Made by a program: the position numbers and the translations under genes. This document shows positions 1 through 8,739 of a DNA stretch of 54,418 nt, piece by piece. The notes under the pieces are model-generated. The model was not told the origin of the DNA, did not search any database, and saw only the letters and a list, made by a program, of their open reading frames with translations. The stretch is taken from NCBI GenBank assembly GCA_017448985.1, contig JAFSKL010000008.1, forward strand, positions 1-54,418, given 5' to 3'. The stretch is from Paludibacteraceae bacterium (lineage in GTDB: Bacteria; Bacteroidota; Bacteroidia; Bacteroidales; Paludibacteraceae). The stretch's first letter is position 1; every line of letters starts with the position of its first letter.

Positions 1-55
1 ATGAATAATGAATAATGAATAATGATTAATGAATAATGAATAATGATTAATGAAT
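1..55. repeat. AATAATG/ATTAATG word array
   Basis: The window opens in a low-complexity array built from the 7-8 nt words AATAATG and ATTAATG, about seven copies with small variations. It is one of several unrelated word families that fill gaps in this genome. The array runs off the left edge, so its full length is unknown. Confidence 0.85.
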
Positions 56-62
56 ATTTTTT

Positions 63-130
63 GTCGGATCAAATCCGACGCAAATGGACGAAACTCTTTT
101 ATGCCGGATGCTATCCGGCGCAATTCGAAG
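63..130. repeat. Two REP-like hairpins with a conserved 3' tail
   Basis: Two 17-nt inverted repeats (63-79 and 103-119) each have a 7-bp stem and a 3-nt loop: GTCGGAT-CAA-ATCCGAC and GCCGGAT-GCT-ATCCGGC. The first is followed directly by GCAAATGGACGAA; the second is followed by GCAATTCGAAG. Related units recur at 37798-37945. The fixed stem-loop-tail geometry resembles REP elements. Confidence 0.7.
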
Positions 131-203
131 AAGAATCTTTTTACTATTTGTGAACCCGAGATGATAAGGGAATGATAAGGCAATGATACCGAGGGAATAT
201 CGT

Positions 204-317
204 TTAAGTGGTCTCACGATACACCTCCATCTTGAAGTAGTCCACATCCTCTTGGGTGTACAGTTCTTCCGAGCCCATTAGTCGCCAGAAAGTCTCAAAA
301 TTAACTGTTTTGTCCAT
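204..317 (-). CDS. possible 37-residue small protein
   Basis: A short open frame begins MDKTVNFETFWRLMG and ends EVYRETT. Its composition (Glu, Asp, Tyr and Phe rich, no low complexity) and codon use look more like a real gene than chance. No -7 element lies upstream on the minus strand and I recognise no family. It could be a small protein or the remnant of a longer gene broken beside the REP-like repeats. Low confidence. Confidence 0.25.
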   Translation of the reverse strand: MDKTVNFETFWRLMGSEELYTQEDVDYFKMEVYRETT

Positions 318-594
318 AAAAAAGTCTTTTAATGTCTCGTCCCGTGAATGCCTGTCCCTGTTTTAGTCCGTTAAGTCCAATAGGACAGACATACACAGGA
401 CTGGAATTTTTTCTTTTAATTTTCTTTGGTTACTTTCTTTTATCCCTTTCTTTTTAACCTCCGCTTCTCATCGTTTCACCTTACAATTCTTTCATGGTCA
501 TTCATATTGCTGTCTTTTTTGCTTGCAGCAACCTGCTGCATCCGCAAAAGCACAACAACTTTTTTTTGACATACGCAAGAGAAAAGAGAAAAAA
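318..594. other. intergenic, no gene seen
   Basis: This stretch holds pyrimidine-rich, low-complexity sequence (around 405-450) and a small inverted repeat GTCC-AATA-GGAC near 372-384. I see no convincing coding region, tRNA or promoter of the Bacteroidota type. Confidence 0.5.
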
Positions 595-636
595 CTGCCA
601 TTTTGGCAGAAAAAGGGTGTTGGGCACAGGATTTGA
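595..636 (+). promoter_or_regulatory. htpG upstream palindrome and sigma54-like -24/-12 element
   Basis: The perfect palindrome CTGCCA-TTT-TGGCAG (595-609) is followed 11 nt later by TGGGCAC (621-627) and TTTGA (632-636). The GG at 623-624 and the G at 635 have the 12-nt offset expected for a sigma54 -24/-12 pair, although -12 is GA rather than GC. No TAnnTTTGC promoter is visible before htpG, so a special heat-shock or sigma54-type promoter is a reasonable inference, not proven. Confidence 0.4.
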
Positions 637-664
637 TAATTGAAAATTGAAAATTGAAAATTTT
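634..664. repeat. AAAATTG word array
   Basis: Three to four tandem copies of the 7-mer AAAATTG lie just before htpG. They also create an in-frame ATG at 654 that is probably not the start codon. The same word recurs at 33101-33137. Confidence 0.8.
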
Positions 665-671
665 AAACGAT

Positions 672-2636
672 ATGAGTAAAGGTAACATTGGGGTGACGAG
701 TGACAACATATTCCCCGTAATCAAGAAATTTTTGTATTCAGACCACGAGATCTTTTTGCGTGAGTTGATTTCCAATGCCGTCGATGCGACACAGAAACTC
801 AAAGTGATCAGCCGTCAGCCGGACGCCGGCAATATGCCGATGGACGACCTGCGCGTTCGCGTAAAAATAGATAAGGAGAAAAAGACGCTGACCGTCTCCG
901 ATCACGGCATCGGCATGACCGCTGAAGAAGTGGACAAGTACATCAATCAGATCGCTTTCTCCGGCGCGGAGGAGTTCCTCAACAAGTACAAAGACCAGAC
1001 GGAAGCCATCATCGGACATTTCGGTCTCGGTTTCTACTCGGCGTTCATGGTGAGCAAGAAAGTGGAGATATTCAGCCAGTCGTACATGGAGGACGCGAAA
1101 GCCGTTCATTGGAGTTGCGAGGGCACGCCGGAGTACACGATGGAAGAGACTATCAAAGCCGAACGCGGTACGGACATCGTGCTGCACATCGACGATGAGT
1201 TCAGTCAGTACCTTGAGGACGCTACCATCGAAGGGCTGCTGCGCAAGTACTGCAAGTTCCTGCCCGTGGAGATAGCCTTCGGCAAGAAGAAAGAGTGGAA
1301 AGACGGCAAAGAGGTCGAACTGGACGAAGACAACATCATCAACGACATCAATCCTGCCTGGACCCGCAAGCCGTCGGAACTCAAGGACGAGGATTATGCG
1401 CATTTCTACCACGAGCTCTACCCGATGCAGATGGACGAGCCGTTGTTCCATATTCATCTGAACGTCGATTACCCGTTCCACTTGACCGGCATCCTCTATT
1501 TCCCGAAGATAAAGACCAACTTGGATGTGCACCGCAACAAGATTCAGCTCTATTGCAACCAGGTGTTCGTGACCGACGAAGTGGAGCAGATAGTGCCGGA
1601 GTACCTGACGCTGTTGCACGGCGTGATCGACAGTCCCGACATACCTCTCAATGTCAGCCGCAGCTACCTGCAGTCCGACAACAATGTGAAGAAGATAAGC
1701 GGCTACATCACCAAGAAAGTGGCTGACAAGTTGGCAGAGCTGTACAAAGCCGACAAGGACGAGTTCGCCAAGAAATGGGACGACATCAAGATGTTCATTC
1801 AGTTCGGCATGCTGACCGACGAGAAGTTCTACGAGCGTGCCAAAGGCTTTGCGCTGATGAAGAACATAGCCGGAGAGTACAGTACGCTGGACGAGTATAT
1901 CGACAAAGTGAAAGCGACGCAGACCGACAAGGACGGCCACCTGGTGCTGCTCTACACCAACGATGCAGACGCGCACTACACGTCTATCGAACGCGCCAAA
2001 GCCAAAGGCTACGATGTGCTGCTGATGGACGGCGAGCTGGATGTGCATTGCATGTCGCAAGCCGAACAGAAAGCAATGATGAATGGTGAAAATGGTGAGA
2101 ATGGTGAAAACCTGCGTTTCGTGCGCATCGACAGCGACACGATTGAGAACCTGATTCGCAAAGAAGACGCAGCCAAGGACAACTACACGGACGAGCAGAA
2201 AGAGGGTCTGCGCAAGGCGTTTGAGGCACTGCTGCCGACAGCCGACAAACTGCGCTACACGGTCAGCTGTGAAGCCGCAGCCGCGGACGCACTGCCTGTC
2301 TTCCTGACGCAGAACGAGTTCATGCGACGGATGAAAGAGATGGCGGCACATCAGCAAGGCATGTCCTTCTACGGCAATATACCCGACAGCTACAACCTCG
2401 TGCTGAACACGAATCATCCGCTTATTCAGGAGCTCGTGGGTAAAGAGACGAGCGAAGAGGTACAGGAAGAAGTGGAGAAAGACGGCAAAAAAGAGACCGT
2501 CGTGAAAACGGTCTACTCATTGGCGAACGAAGACGAGCGTCTCAAACAACTGATCGACATCGCGCTGCTGGCAAGCGGTCAGCTCAAAGGTGAAGCGCTG
2601 GCGAAGTTCGTGGAGCGAAGCGTTACGCTGTTATAG
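672..2636 (+). CDS. htpG: molecular chaperone HtpG (Hsp90)
   Basis: Cytoplasmic ATP-dependent chaperone of the Hsp90 family, 654 residues. The GHKL ATPase signatures are in order: ELISNAVDAT at 31-40, DHGIGM near 78 and GHFGLGFYSAFMV near 120, followed by the middle and C-terminal dimerisation regions. The start chosen is MSKGNIGVTSDN; the upstream in-frame ATG at 654 falls inside the AAAATTG repeat and adds only six unlikely residues. Around residues 470-480 the protein carries NGENGENGEN, encoded by tandem AATGGTGAA 9-mers, an in-frame repeat expansion in an otherwise conserved protein. The 3' end overlaps the convergent aminopeptidase gene by 14 nt. A palindrome and a sigma54-like element upstream suggest stress control. 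Confidence 0.97.
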   Translation: MSKGNIGVTSDNIFPVIKKFLYSDHEIFLRELISNAVDATQKLKVISRQPDAGNMPMDDLRVRVKIDKEKKTLTVSDHGIGMTAEEVDKYINQIAFSGAEEFLNKYKDQTEAIIGHFGLGFYSAFMVSKKVEIFSQSYMEDAKAVHWSCEGTPEYTMEETIKAERGTDIVLHIDDEFSQYLEDATIEGLLRKYCKFLPVEIAFGKKKEWKDGKEVELDEDNIINDINPAWTRKPSELKDEDYAHFYHELYPMQMDEPLFHIHLNVDYPFHLTGILYFPKIKTNLDVHRNKIQLYCNQVFVTDEVEQIVPEYLTLLHGVIDSPDIPLNVSRSYLQSDNNVKKISGYITKKVADKLAELYKADKDEFAKKWDDIKMFIQFGMLTDEKFYERAKGFALMKNIAGEYSTLDEYIDKVKATQTDKDGHLVLLYTNDADAHYTSIERAKAKGYDVLLMDGELDVHCMSQAEQKAMMNGENGENGENLRFVRIDSDTIENLIRKEDAAKDNYTDEQKEGLRKAFEALLPTADKLRYTVSCEAAAADALPVFLTQNEFMRRMKEMAAHQQGMSFYGNIPDSYNLVLNTNHPLIQELVGKETSEEVQEEVEKDGKKETVVKTVYSLANEDERLKQLIDIALLASGQLKGEALAKFVERSVTLL

Positions 2637-4464
2637 CCGCGCATTTGCGAGCCAAGAAAGCGGCCTCGTCTGCATTGAGCAGCGGGGCTGTTTCTTTGTA
2701 CACGCGCTCGTGGTAGGCATTGAGCCAGGCTATCTCGGCAGGCGTCATCATGCTCCATTCGATGAGACTCGTGTCGTAGAAACAGAGCGTGAGGGTCTCG
2801 AAAGTGAGCCATTGGTCGTTGGTCGTTGGTCCAGTCAGGGCCTCGTTGGACAAAGGCGCAGGAATGACGGTGATGAGGTTCTCAGTGCGGATACCCCACT
2901 CACCCGTGCGGTAGATACCCGGTTCATCAGAGATGACATGTCCCACTTCGAGCGCCGTCGGGTTATTGTCGGTCCGTACATTCTGCGGTCCTTCGTGGCA
3001 GCCGAGGAAATGGCCGACGCCGTGACCGGTACCGTGACCGAAGGTGATACCCGCTTCCCACATATACTGCTTGGCAAGCGCATCGAGTTGATTACCCCTC
3101 GTTCCCCGCGGGAAACGCACCGTCTGCAGCGCTATGTGGCCTTTGAGCACATAGGTGTAGTCCAATTTCGCCTGCTCGGGGATGTCGCCTCCGAGCCATA
3201 CGGTACGGGTGATATCGGTCGTGCCGTCCAGGTACTGGCCTCCGCTGTCGAGCAGTAACATCCCTTCGGGATGCACTTCTGCACAGTTATCCTTGGTAGC
3301 CGCATAATGGACGATGGCACCGTTGCCTTTGTAACCCGCTATCGTCCCGAAACTCTCCTCCACAAAGTTCTCACCCATCAGCCGGAATTCATGCAACTTC
3401 TCCATGAGATCCCATTCGGTAAGCGTGCCAATTTTCCATTGTCCATTGTCCATTTTCAATTCCTCCAGCCATTTGAAGAAACGGGTGAGAGCGGCAGAGT
3501 CCTGACGCATGGCGATGCGTTCGCCTTCCAGTTCGACGGCGTTCTTCCTGGCTTTGTCGATGAGGATAGGCGACTTGGTGTTCACTTTCTTGCAGGCCTC
3601 GGGGATAGCCTCGTAGAGCGCTTCGTTGACGCGCGCACCGTCGTACAGCACCGTTCCTTGCAGGCTGCGGATATAGTCGAACACCGCCTCGTACGGCTGC
3701 ACATCGATGCTGTTGAAGTCGAGGTAGTTCTGCGCGGGCGAGTCGATCTTGTGCGCATCCACAAACAGCGTACACTTGTCCGCCTGGAGCACCACATAGG
3801 CAATAACAACGGGATTGTATTCCACGTCATTACCGCGTATATTGAGCAGCCATGCTATTTCATCAAGGGCATTGGTGACCAATGCCCATTTACCATTTGA
3901 CGATTTACGATTTACGATTTCACGCATCCGTGCGAGCTTCGATTCCACGGTCTCCCCTGCAAAGTCCGCACTGTAGGGATAGAGCTTGTCCGCCGGAATA
4001 GCGGGTCGGCCTTCGGTCCAAAGAGGCTTGATCAAGTCGATACTCTTGATCTGAATGCCTGCGTCCGACAGTTTGTCTCTCCACTCGCCGAAGTCATTGA
4101 CGCTGAACATCTCCGGATTAACGCCAATTTTTAATTTTTCATTTTTAATTTTTAATTCATCACAGAGCCAGTCCGTGATACTCGGGCAGTCGATATCCGA
4201 CTCGCGCATCAGTTCGATGGTCGAGTCTTTGAGTTCGATACCGGCTTGCAGGTAGTAACGGCTATCGGTCCACAGGAGCGCTTTGTCGAGCGTCACGACC
4301 ATGGTGCCGGCTTCGCCGGAGAAACCGCTCAGCCACTGCATTTCGCACCAGTGGGCAGCCATATATTCACTCGCGTGAGGGTCATTGCCCGGCACCACAT
4401 ACGCCGACAGACCCGCTTCACGCATCGCCTTACGCAAGGCAGATAAACGGTCTTTTACATCCAT
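2623..4464 (-). CDS. Xaa-Pro aminopeptidase (M24B, aminopeptidase P family)
   Basis: Predicted cytoplasmic dinuclear metallopeptidase, 613 residues, removing N-terminal residues that precede proline. It has the long three-domain aminopeptidase P layout: two creatinase-like N-terminal domains and a C-terminal pita-bread catalytic domain. Metal ligands are visible in LLLDSGGQYLDGTTDITRT (two Asp), FGHGTGHGVGHFLGCHEGP (His), SDEPGIY (Glu) and RTENL (Glu). The start MDVKDRLSALRKAM follows an AAATCG-type word array. Four short repeat words sit inside the gene in frame, near residues 101-113, 181-193, 334-346 and 543-552 (for example KIKNEKLKIG and MDNGQWKIG), matching words otherwise seen between genes. 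It is transcribed divergently from the nrnA-like gene from a shared promoter region. Confidence 0.93.
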   Translation of the reverse strand: MDVKDRLSALRKAMREAGLSAYVVPGNDPHASEYMAAHWCEMQWLSGFSGEAGTMVVTLDKALLWTDSRYYLQAGIELKDSTIELMRESDIDCPSITDWLCDELKIKNEKLKIGVNPEMFSVNDFGEWRDKLSDAGIQIKSIDLIKPLWTEGRPAIPADKLYPYSADFAGETVESKLARMREIVNRKSSNGKWALVTNALDEIAWLLNIRGNDVEYNPVVIAYVVLQADKCTLFVDAHKIDSPAQNYLDFNSIDVQPYEAVFDYIRSLQGTVLYDGARVNEALYEAIPEACKKVNTKSPILIDKARKNAVELEGERIAMRQDSAALTRFFKWLEELKMDNGQWKIGTLTEWDLMEKLHEFRLMGENFVEESFGTIAGYKGNGAIVHYAATKDNCAEVHPEGMLLLDSGGQYLDGTTDITRTVWLGGDIPEQAKLDYTYVLKGHIALQTVRFPRGTRGNQLDALAKQYMWEAGITFGHGTGHGVGHFLGCHEGPQNVRTDNNPTALEVGHVISDEPGIYRTGEWGIRTENLITVIPAPLSNEALTGPTTNDQWLTFETLTLCFYDTSLIEWSMMTPAEIAWLNAYHERVYKETAPLLNADEAAFLARKCAAITA

Positions 4465-4470
4465 AAAGCT

Positions 4471-4503
4471 ATTTACGATTTAGTCATTTACGATTTACGA
4501 TTG
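4471..4503. repeat. ATTTACGATTTAGTC word array
   Basis: Tandem imperfect copies of ATTTACG and ATTTAGTC immediately upstream of the aminopeptidase start. Read on the minus strand they are AAATCGTAAATGACTAAAT, the same words as at 8700-8735 and 50700-50766. Confidence 0.8.
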
Positions 4504-4514
4504 AAAAAATCTGT

Positions 4515-4564
4515 GCAAAATTACAACTTTTTTTGCACATGTGCAAATTTTTTTGTACCTTTGC
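4515..4564. promoter_or_regulatory. divergent promoters sharing a 16-bp palindrome
   Basis: The perfect palindrome TTTGCACATGTGCAAA (4532-4547) supplies the -33 element in both directions. On the plus strand TTTG at 4532-4535 is 20 nt from TACCTTTGC (4556-4564), serving the nrnA-like gene. On the minus strand TTTG (CAAA at 4544-4547) is 20 nt from TAATTTTGC (4515-4523), serving the aminopeptidase. Both match the Bacteroidota -33/-7 pattern. Confidence 0.8.
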
Positions 4565-4580
4565 GCCAAATTTTGTGAAT

Positions 4581-5651
4581 ATGAAGATTTGTTTTGAGCA
4601 AGAATCGAAAAAAAAAGCCTGTGAATGGATGTCTCAGGCGCAGCATATCGTTATCCTGACGCATATGGCTCCGGACGGTGACGCGATGGGATCCGCGCTG
4701 GCGTTGTGGCATTTTTTGAGTACAGAGCACAGAATACAGAATACAGACCAAATTAGTCGGTCTATTACCGTTATTGTGCCGAATGCTTTTCCGGCATTCT
4801 TCAACTGGATGCCGGGAGCGGACAAGATATTAGTCTATGAGACGCAGCAGAAAGCGTGCGAGCCGCTGTTGGCGGAAGCGGACCTGTTTGTCTGCACCGA
4901 CTTCAACGACCCCAAACGAATCGGTCCCGTGGGCGAGAAGATGCTGCAGCGCGACTGCCCGAAGATACTCTTTGATCATCACCTCAATCCCGTGCCGTTT
5001 GCCGATGTGTTGTTCTCGTTCCCGGAGGCTTCATCGGCAAGCGAGATTGTTTATAGTTTTTTGAAGAATACAGACCGCTCTGCTGACAGAATACAGAATA
5101 CAGACTTGGCGACCTGTATCTACACGGGCCTAATGACAGACACCGGCAATTTCTCGTTCAATTCGACCAACGCGGAGCTGTACGACATCATCGCGGATCT
5201 GCTGCGTGCCGGTGTGCAGAAAGATGCCATCTACGATGCCGTTTTCAATCAGTACTCGACCGACCGTGTACGGCTGACCGGCTATGCGCTGTACCGCAAG
5301 ATGCGTATTTATCCGGAGCATCACTTGGCGCTGATCACGCTCTCGGCCGACGAACTGGATCAGTACCATTACCAACCCGGCGACACGGAAGGGCTGGTGA
5401 ATATGCCGCTACAGATTGCGGAAGTCTATTATTCCGTCTTTATGCGTGAGGAACGCGCCAAACCCGGTACGCCTCGTTCCCGCATCCGTCTGTCGTTCCG
5501 CTCGCAAGGAGACCGGCCCGTCAATGTATGGGCAGCGGAGGTGTTCAACGGCGGCGGACATATGAACGCATCCGGAGGCGAACTGTTCGGTTCCTTGCAG
5601 CAAGCTGTGCGACTTTTTGAACAATCGTTCCCAAAATACATAAAAAAATAA
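4581..5651 (+). CDS. DHH/DHHA1 phosphoesterase, NrnA-like
   Basis: Predicted cytoplasmic nanoRNase/pAp phosphatase, 356 residues, degrading 2-5 nt RNAs or 3'-phosphoadenosine 5'-phosphate. The N-terminal DHH domain shows THMAPDGDAMGSALAL (DxD), CTDFNDP and the signature DHHLNP; TDTGNFSF follows. The C-terminal DHHA1 domain ends with FNGGGHMNASGG. The start MKICFEQESKK lies 17 nt after the -7 element; upstream in-frame ATGs fall inside the promoter palindrome. Two stretches, HRIQNTDQIS (residues ~47-56) and KNTDRSADRIQNTD (~161-175), are encoded by tandem CAGAATACAGA words and look like in-frame insertions into this conserved fold. Confidence 0.9.
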   Translation: MKICFEQESKKKACEWMSQAQHIVILTHMAPDGDAMGSALALWHFLSTEHRIQNTDQISRSITVIVPNAFPAFFNWMPGADKILVYETQQKACEPLLAEADLFVCTDFNDPKRIGPVGEKMLQRDCPKILFDHHLNPVPFADVLFSFPEASSASEIVYSFLKNTDRSADRIQNTDLATCIYTGLMTDTGNFSFNSTNAELYDIIADLLRAGVQKDAIYDAVFNQYSTDRVRLTGYALYRKMRIYPEHHLALITLSADELDQYHYQPGDTEGLVNMPLQIAEVYYSVFMREERAKPGTPRSRIRLSFRSQGDRPVNVWAAEVFNGGGHMNASGGELFGSLQQAVRLFEQSFPKYIKK

Positions 5652-5660
5652 TTTTTACAT

Positions 5661-5676
5661 TCGCTCAGTTGAGCGA
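5661..5676. terminator. hairpin after the nrnA-like gene
   Basis: TCGCTCA-GT-TGAGCGA forms a 7-bp stem with a 2-base centre, 10 nt after the stop codon. There is no T-run on its 3' side, so it is at best a weak terminator or an RNA-end stabiliser. Confidence 0.35.
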
Positions 5677-5678
5677 GT

Positions 5679-5765
5679 AACAATGATTTCCCGTAAAAAA
5701 TTTAAATAAATTTAATTTTTTATCGTCAAATCCTTGTATATTCCAAATAATTGTTGTAAATTTGC
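5679..5765 (+). promoter_or_regulatory. sdhCAB promoter with duplicated upstream element
   Basis: CTTG (5733-5736), a 20-nt spacer and TAAATTTGC (5757-5765) form the promoter. The 80 nt ending at the -7 (5679-5758) is nearly identical to the last 79 nt of the window (54340-54418): by hand I count 8 differences, mostly transitions, and one gap. Conservation extends well upstream of -33, so it is more than two similar promoters. Confidence 0.8.
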
Positions 5766-5811
5766 AGCGAATTTGGGAAATAGGGTCACCCATCAAACGA
5801 AGCAAACACAT

Positions 5812-5827
5812 TATTTAACGTTAAATA
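5812..5827. promoter_or_regulatory. 16-bp palindrome in the sdhC leader
   Basis: TATTTAACGTTAAATA is a perfect 16-bp palindrome about 20 nt before the sdhC start codon and about 45 nt after the -7 element. It could be a regulator site or a small RNA hairpin, but it is AT-rich and may be chance. Confidence 0.3.
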
Positions 5828-5848
5828 TTTATAAAACAAACAATCTCT

Positions 5849-6544
5849 ATGTGGTTAAAAGACTCATCTATTGGCCGTAAGTTCGTTATGAGCTTGACCG
5901 GTCTTGCGTTGGTCTTGTTCCTGCTTTTCCACGGCTGTATGAACCTTGTCGTGGTTTTCTCGGAAGAGGCCTACAACACAATCTGCCACCTGTTAGGCGC
6001 CAACTGGTATGCGTTGATCGGAACGCTCGGTTTGGCATTCCTGGTAGTGGTTCATTTCTGCTACGCGATCTATCTGACCATTCAGAACCGTGCTGCACGT
6101 GGTAACGACCGTTATGAGGTTCGCGGTAAGAAAGAGGGCGTGACTTGGGAATCGGAGAACATGCTCGTTCTCGGTTTCATCGTGCTTGGATTCTTGTGCT
6201 TGCACCTCTACAATTTCTGGTTCAAGATGCAGTTCGCGGAGATCACCGGTCTCGAAACCGGCGCGTTTGATCCGCAAAACGGCGCTGCGTACGTGAAGGC
6301 ACTCTTCACGGAGCCCGTTTGGGGACAGGTTTATTGCGTGCTCTACCTCTTGTGGTTCGTTGTGCTCTGGCTTCACCTCAATCACGGTGTAGGCTCGGCT
6401 ATGACATCCATGGGATTGAACAACTTGAAATGGCAGAAACGCGTGGAAGTGATCAGCACAGTGATGGCAACGCTCGTAGTGCTGCCGTTCGCTATCGTTG
6501 TATTGTATTACCTGGGCATGGGCATCGGTATGCTCTGCGCTTAA
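5849..6544 (+). CDS. sdhC: succinate dehydrogenase/fumarate reductase cytochrome b subunit
   Basis: Di-haem membrane anchor of the Bacteroidota-type quinone:fumarate oxidoreductase, 231 residues with about five transmembrane segments (near residues 13-35, 58-80, 105-125, 155-180 and 200-225). Membrane-embedded His residues that could ligate haem are visible ([27 protein letters not shown]). It anchors the flavoprotein and iron-sulfur subunits encoded next and links succinate/fumarate chemistry to menaquinone, which is central to anaerobic fumarate respiration and succinate production in this order. The leader is about 80 nt long. The stop codon overlaps an ATG in the next frame (TAATG), consistent with translational coupling to sdhA. 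Confidence 0.95.
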   Translation: MWLKDSSIGRKFVMSLTGLALVLFLLFHGCMNLVVVFSEEAYNTICHLLGANWYALIGTLGLAFLVVVHFCYAIYLTIQNRAARGNDRYEVRGKKEGVTWESENMLVLGFIVLGFLCLHLYNFWFKMQFAEITGLETGAFDPQNGAAYVKALFTEPVWGQVYCVLYLLWFVVLWLHLNHGVGSAMTSMGLNNLKWQKRVEVISTVMATLVVLPFAIVVLYYLGMGIGMLCA

Positions 6545-6558
6545 TGAGATTTACTGTT

Positions 6559-8709
6559 ATGGCAACTAAGAAAGAAGAGATAATTGAAGCGGCAAAAAAG
6601 GCCGCTACAAAAGTAGCTGTAAAGGCTGCGGAGGCTGCGTTGGACGTGGCAGAAGCTGCGGTAAACAAAGTGGCAGAGGCTGTGAAAGAGACCGTCAAAG
6701 AGACCAAAGAGGCTGTGAAAGAGGCTGTGAAAGAGGCGCAAACGCCGATCATCACGCCGGAAATGGCGAAGATCCCTGCCGGTCCGCTGGAGCTCAAATG
6801 GACGAACTACAAGAACCATCAGAAACTGGTTAATCCCGCCAACAAACGTCGTCTCGACGTGATCGTTGTCGGTACGGGTCTGGCCGGTGCTTCGGCTGCC
6901 GCATCGCTGGCAGAGATGGGATTCAATGTACTCAATTTCTGCATTCAGGATAGTCCGCGTCGTGCGCACTCGATTGCTGCACAGGGTGGTATCAATGCGG
7001 CCAAGAACTACCAGAACGACGGCGACTCGGTCTATCGTCTCTACTACGATACGATCAAGGGTGGTGACTACCGTGCCCGTGAGGCCAATGTCTATCGTCT
7101 GGCAGAGGTCAGCAACAACATCATCGACCAGTGTGTGGCACAAGGTGTTCCGTTCGCACGCGAGTATGGCGGTCTGTTAGATAACCGTTCGTTCGGCGGC
7201 GCACAGGTAAGCCGTACGTTCTACGCAAAGGGTCAGACCGGTCAGCAGTTGTTGCTCGGTGCGTATAGCGCCCTCAGCCGTCAGATTGGTAAAGGCAAAG
7301 TGAAGATGTACACGCGTTACGAGATGCTGGACATCGTGCTCATCAAAGATGAGAACGGTGAGAAGCGCGCCCGCGGTATCATTGCCCGCAACCTCGTTAC
7401 CGGTCGCATCGAGCGTTTCTTCGCCCATGCAGTGGTAGTAGGTTCCGGCGGTTACGGCAACACATTCTTCCTCTCGACCAACGCGATGGCCTCCAACGGT
7501 TCTGCAGCGATGCAGATGTACCGTCACGGTGCATTGTTCGCCAATCCCTGCTACGCACAGATTCACCCGACCTGTATCCCGAAGCACGGTGACTTCCAGT
7601 CGAAGCTGACGCTGATGTCGGAGTCGCTCCGTAACGACGGACGCATCTGGGTACCGAAGAAACTCGAAGACGCCAAGCGTCTGCAAGCCGGTGAGATCAA
7701 GGGTCGTGACATACCCGAAGAGGACCGTGACTACTACCTCGAGCGCCGTTATCCGGCCTTCGGAAACCTCGTTCCGCGTGATGTGGCTTCGCGTGCTGCC
7801 AAAGAGCGTTGCGACAAAGGATACGGTGTGAACAACACCGGTCTCGCAGTATTCCTTGATTTCAGTGAGGCTATTCAGCGTCTGGGTAAGGACGTAGTGG
7901 CACAGAAATATGGTAACCTCTTCCAGATGTACGAGAAGATAGTGGACGAGAACCCGTACGAGAATCCGATGATGATCTTCCCGGCTATCCACTATACGAT
8001 GGGTGGTATCTGGGTGGACTACGAGTTGCAGACGACCGTCAAAGGTCTGTTCTGCATCGGTGAGGCGAACTTCTCCGACCATGGTGCCAACCGTCTCGGT
8101 GCTTCGGCGCTGATGCAAGGTCTGGCAGACGGATACTTCGTTCTGCCCTACACCATTCAGAACTACCTGAGCGACCAGATCGGTGTTCCGCGTATGAGTA
8201 CGGATCTGCCCGAGTTCGCAGAGGCAGAGAAAGCCGTTCAGGACAAGATCGACCGTCTGATGGCTATCCAAGGCAAGCGTTCTGTCGATTCGATCCACAA
8301 AGAGCTGGGTCTCGTCATGTGGGACTTCGTAGGTATGGGCCGTACGGCTGAGGGACTCAAGGAAGGTATTGCGAAGATTGACGCTATCAAGAAAGAGTTC
8401 TGGACCAATGTCTATATCCCGGGAGAGGCTAACAGCCTGAACAACGAGCTCGAGAAAGCGCTGCGTCTGGCTGACTTCATCGAGATAGGCCGTCTGATGG
8501 CCGTGGATGCCCTCCATCGTGAGGAGAGTTGCGGCGGTCACTTCCGCGAGGAATATCAGACGCCGGAAGGCGAGGCACTCCGTCAGGACGACAAGTTCTC
8601 GTATGTAGGCTGCTGGAAATATATGGGCGAGGACAAAGAGCCGCAACTCATCAAAGAGCCGCTTGACTACGAGTTCACTGAAAGGAAGACGAGAAACTAT
8701 AAATCGTAA
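6559..8709 (+). CDS. sdhA: succinate dehydrogenase/fumarate reductase flavoprotein subunit with N-terminal helical extension
   Basis: Catalytic FAD-carrying subunit interconverting succinate and fumarate, 716 residues. The family core begins at about residue 70 ([19 protein letters not shown]) with the dinucleotide-binding [13 protein letters not shown], the FAD-linkage region [12 protein letters not shown] and the active-site HPT in AQIHPTCIP. Before it lies an Ala/Lys/Glu-rich segment of about 65 residues (units such as AVKEAVKEA) predicted to be a long amphipathic helix. Bacteroidota homologues that I know lack it. It is partly encoded by repeated GAGGCTGTGAAA, so repeat expansion may have produced it. 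Start uncertain: ATG at 6544 overlaps the sdhC stop, whereas ATG at 6559 gives MATKKEEI, preferred here. Confidence 0.93.
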   Translation: MATKKEEIIEAAKKAATKVAVKAAEAALDVAEAAVNKVAEAVKETVKETKEAVKEAVKEAQTPIITPEMAKIPAGPLELKWTNYKNHQKLVNPANKRRLDVIVVGTGLAGASAAASLAEMGFNVLNFCIQDSPRRAHSIAAQGGINAAKNYQNDGDSVYRLYYDTIKGGDYRAREANVYRLAEVSNNIIDQCVAQGVPFAREYGGLLDNRSFGGAQVSRTFYAKGQTGQQLLLGAYSALSRQIGKGKVKMYTRYEMLDIVLIKDENGEKRARGIIARNLVTGRIERFFAHAVVVGSGGYGNTFFLSTNAMASNGSAAMQMYRHGALFANPCYAQIHPTCIPKHGDFQSKLTLMSESLRNDGRIWVPKKLEDAKRLQAGEIKGRDIPEEDRDYYLERRYPAFGNLVPRDVASRAAKERCDKGYGVNNTGLAVFLDFSEAIQRLGKDVVAQKYGNLFQMYEKIVDENPYENPMMIFPAIHYTMGGIWVDYELQTTVKGLFCIGEANFSDHGANRLGASALMQGLADGYFVLPYTIQNYLSDQIGVPRMSTDLPEFAEAEKAVQDKIDRLMAIQGKRSVDSIHKELGLVMWDFVGMGRTAEGLKEGIAKIDAIKKEFWTNVYIPGEANSLNNELEKALRLADFIEIGRLMAVDALHREESCGGHFREEYQTPEGEALRQDDKFSYVGCWKYMGEDKEPQLIKEPLDYEFTERKTRNYKS

Positions 8710-8735
8710 ATGGTAAATGACTAAATCGTAAATAG
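8700..8735. repeat. AAATCG/AAATGG/ACTAAAT word array
   Basis: Tandem words AAATCGTAAATGG, TAAATGACTAAATCG and TAAATAG fill the sdhA-sdhB gap and supply the sdhA stop codon (TAA in TCGTAAATGG). They are the reverse complement of the words before the aminopeptidase gene. Confidence 0.8.
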
Positions 8736-8739
8736 TTTT

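Noticed and set aside
738..2417. 559-residue open frame antisense to htpG
   Set aside because: It mirrors a highly conserved gene, its composition (Val, Leu, His, Arg rich) is typical of a complementary-strand frame, and it has no promoter or family match.
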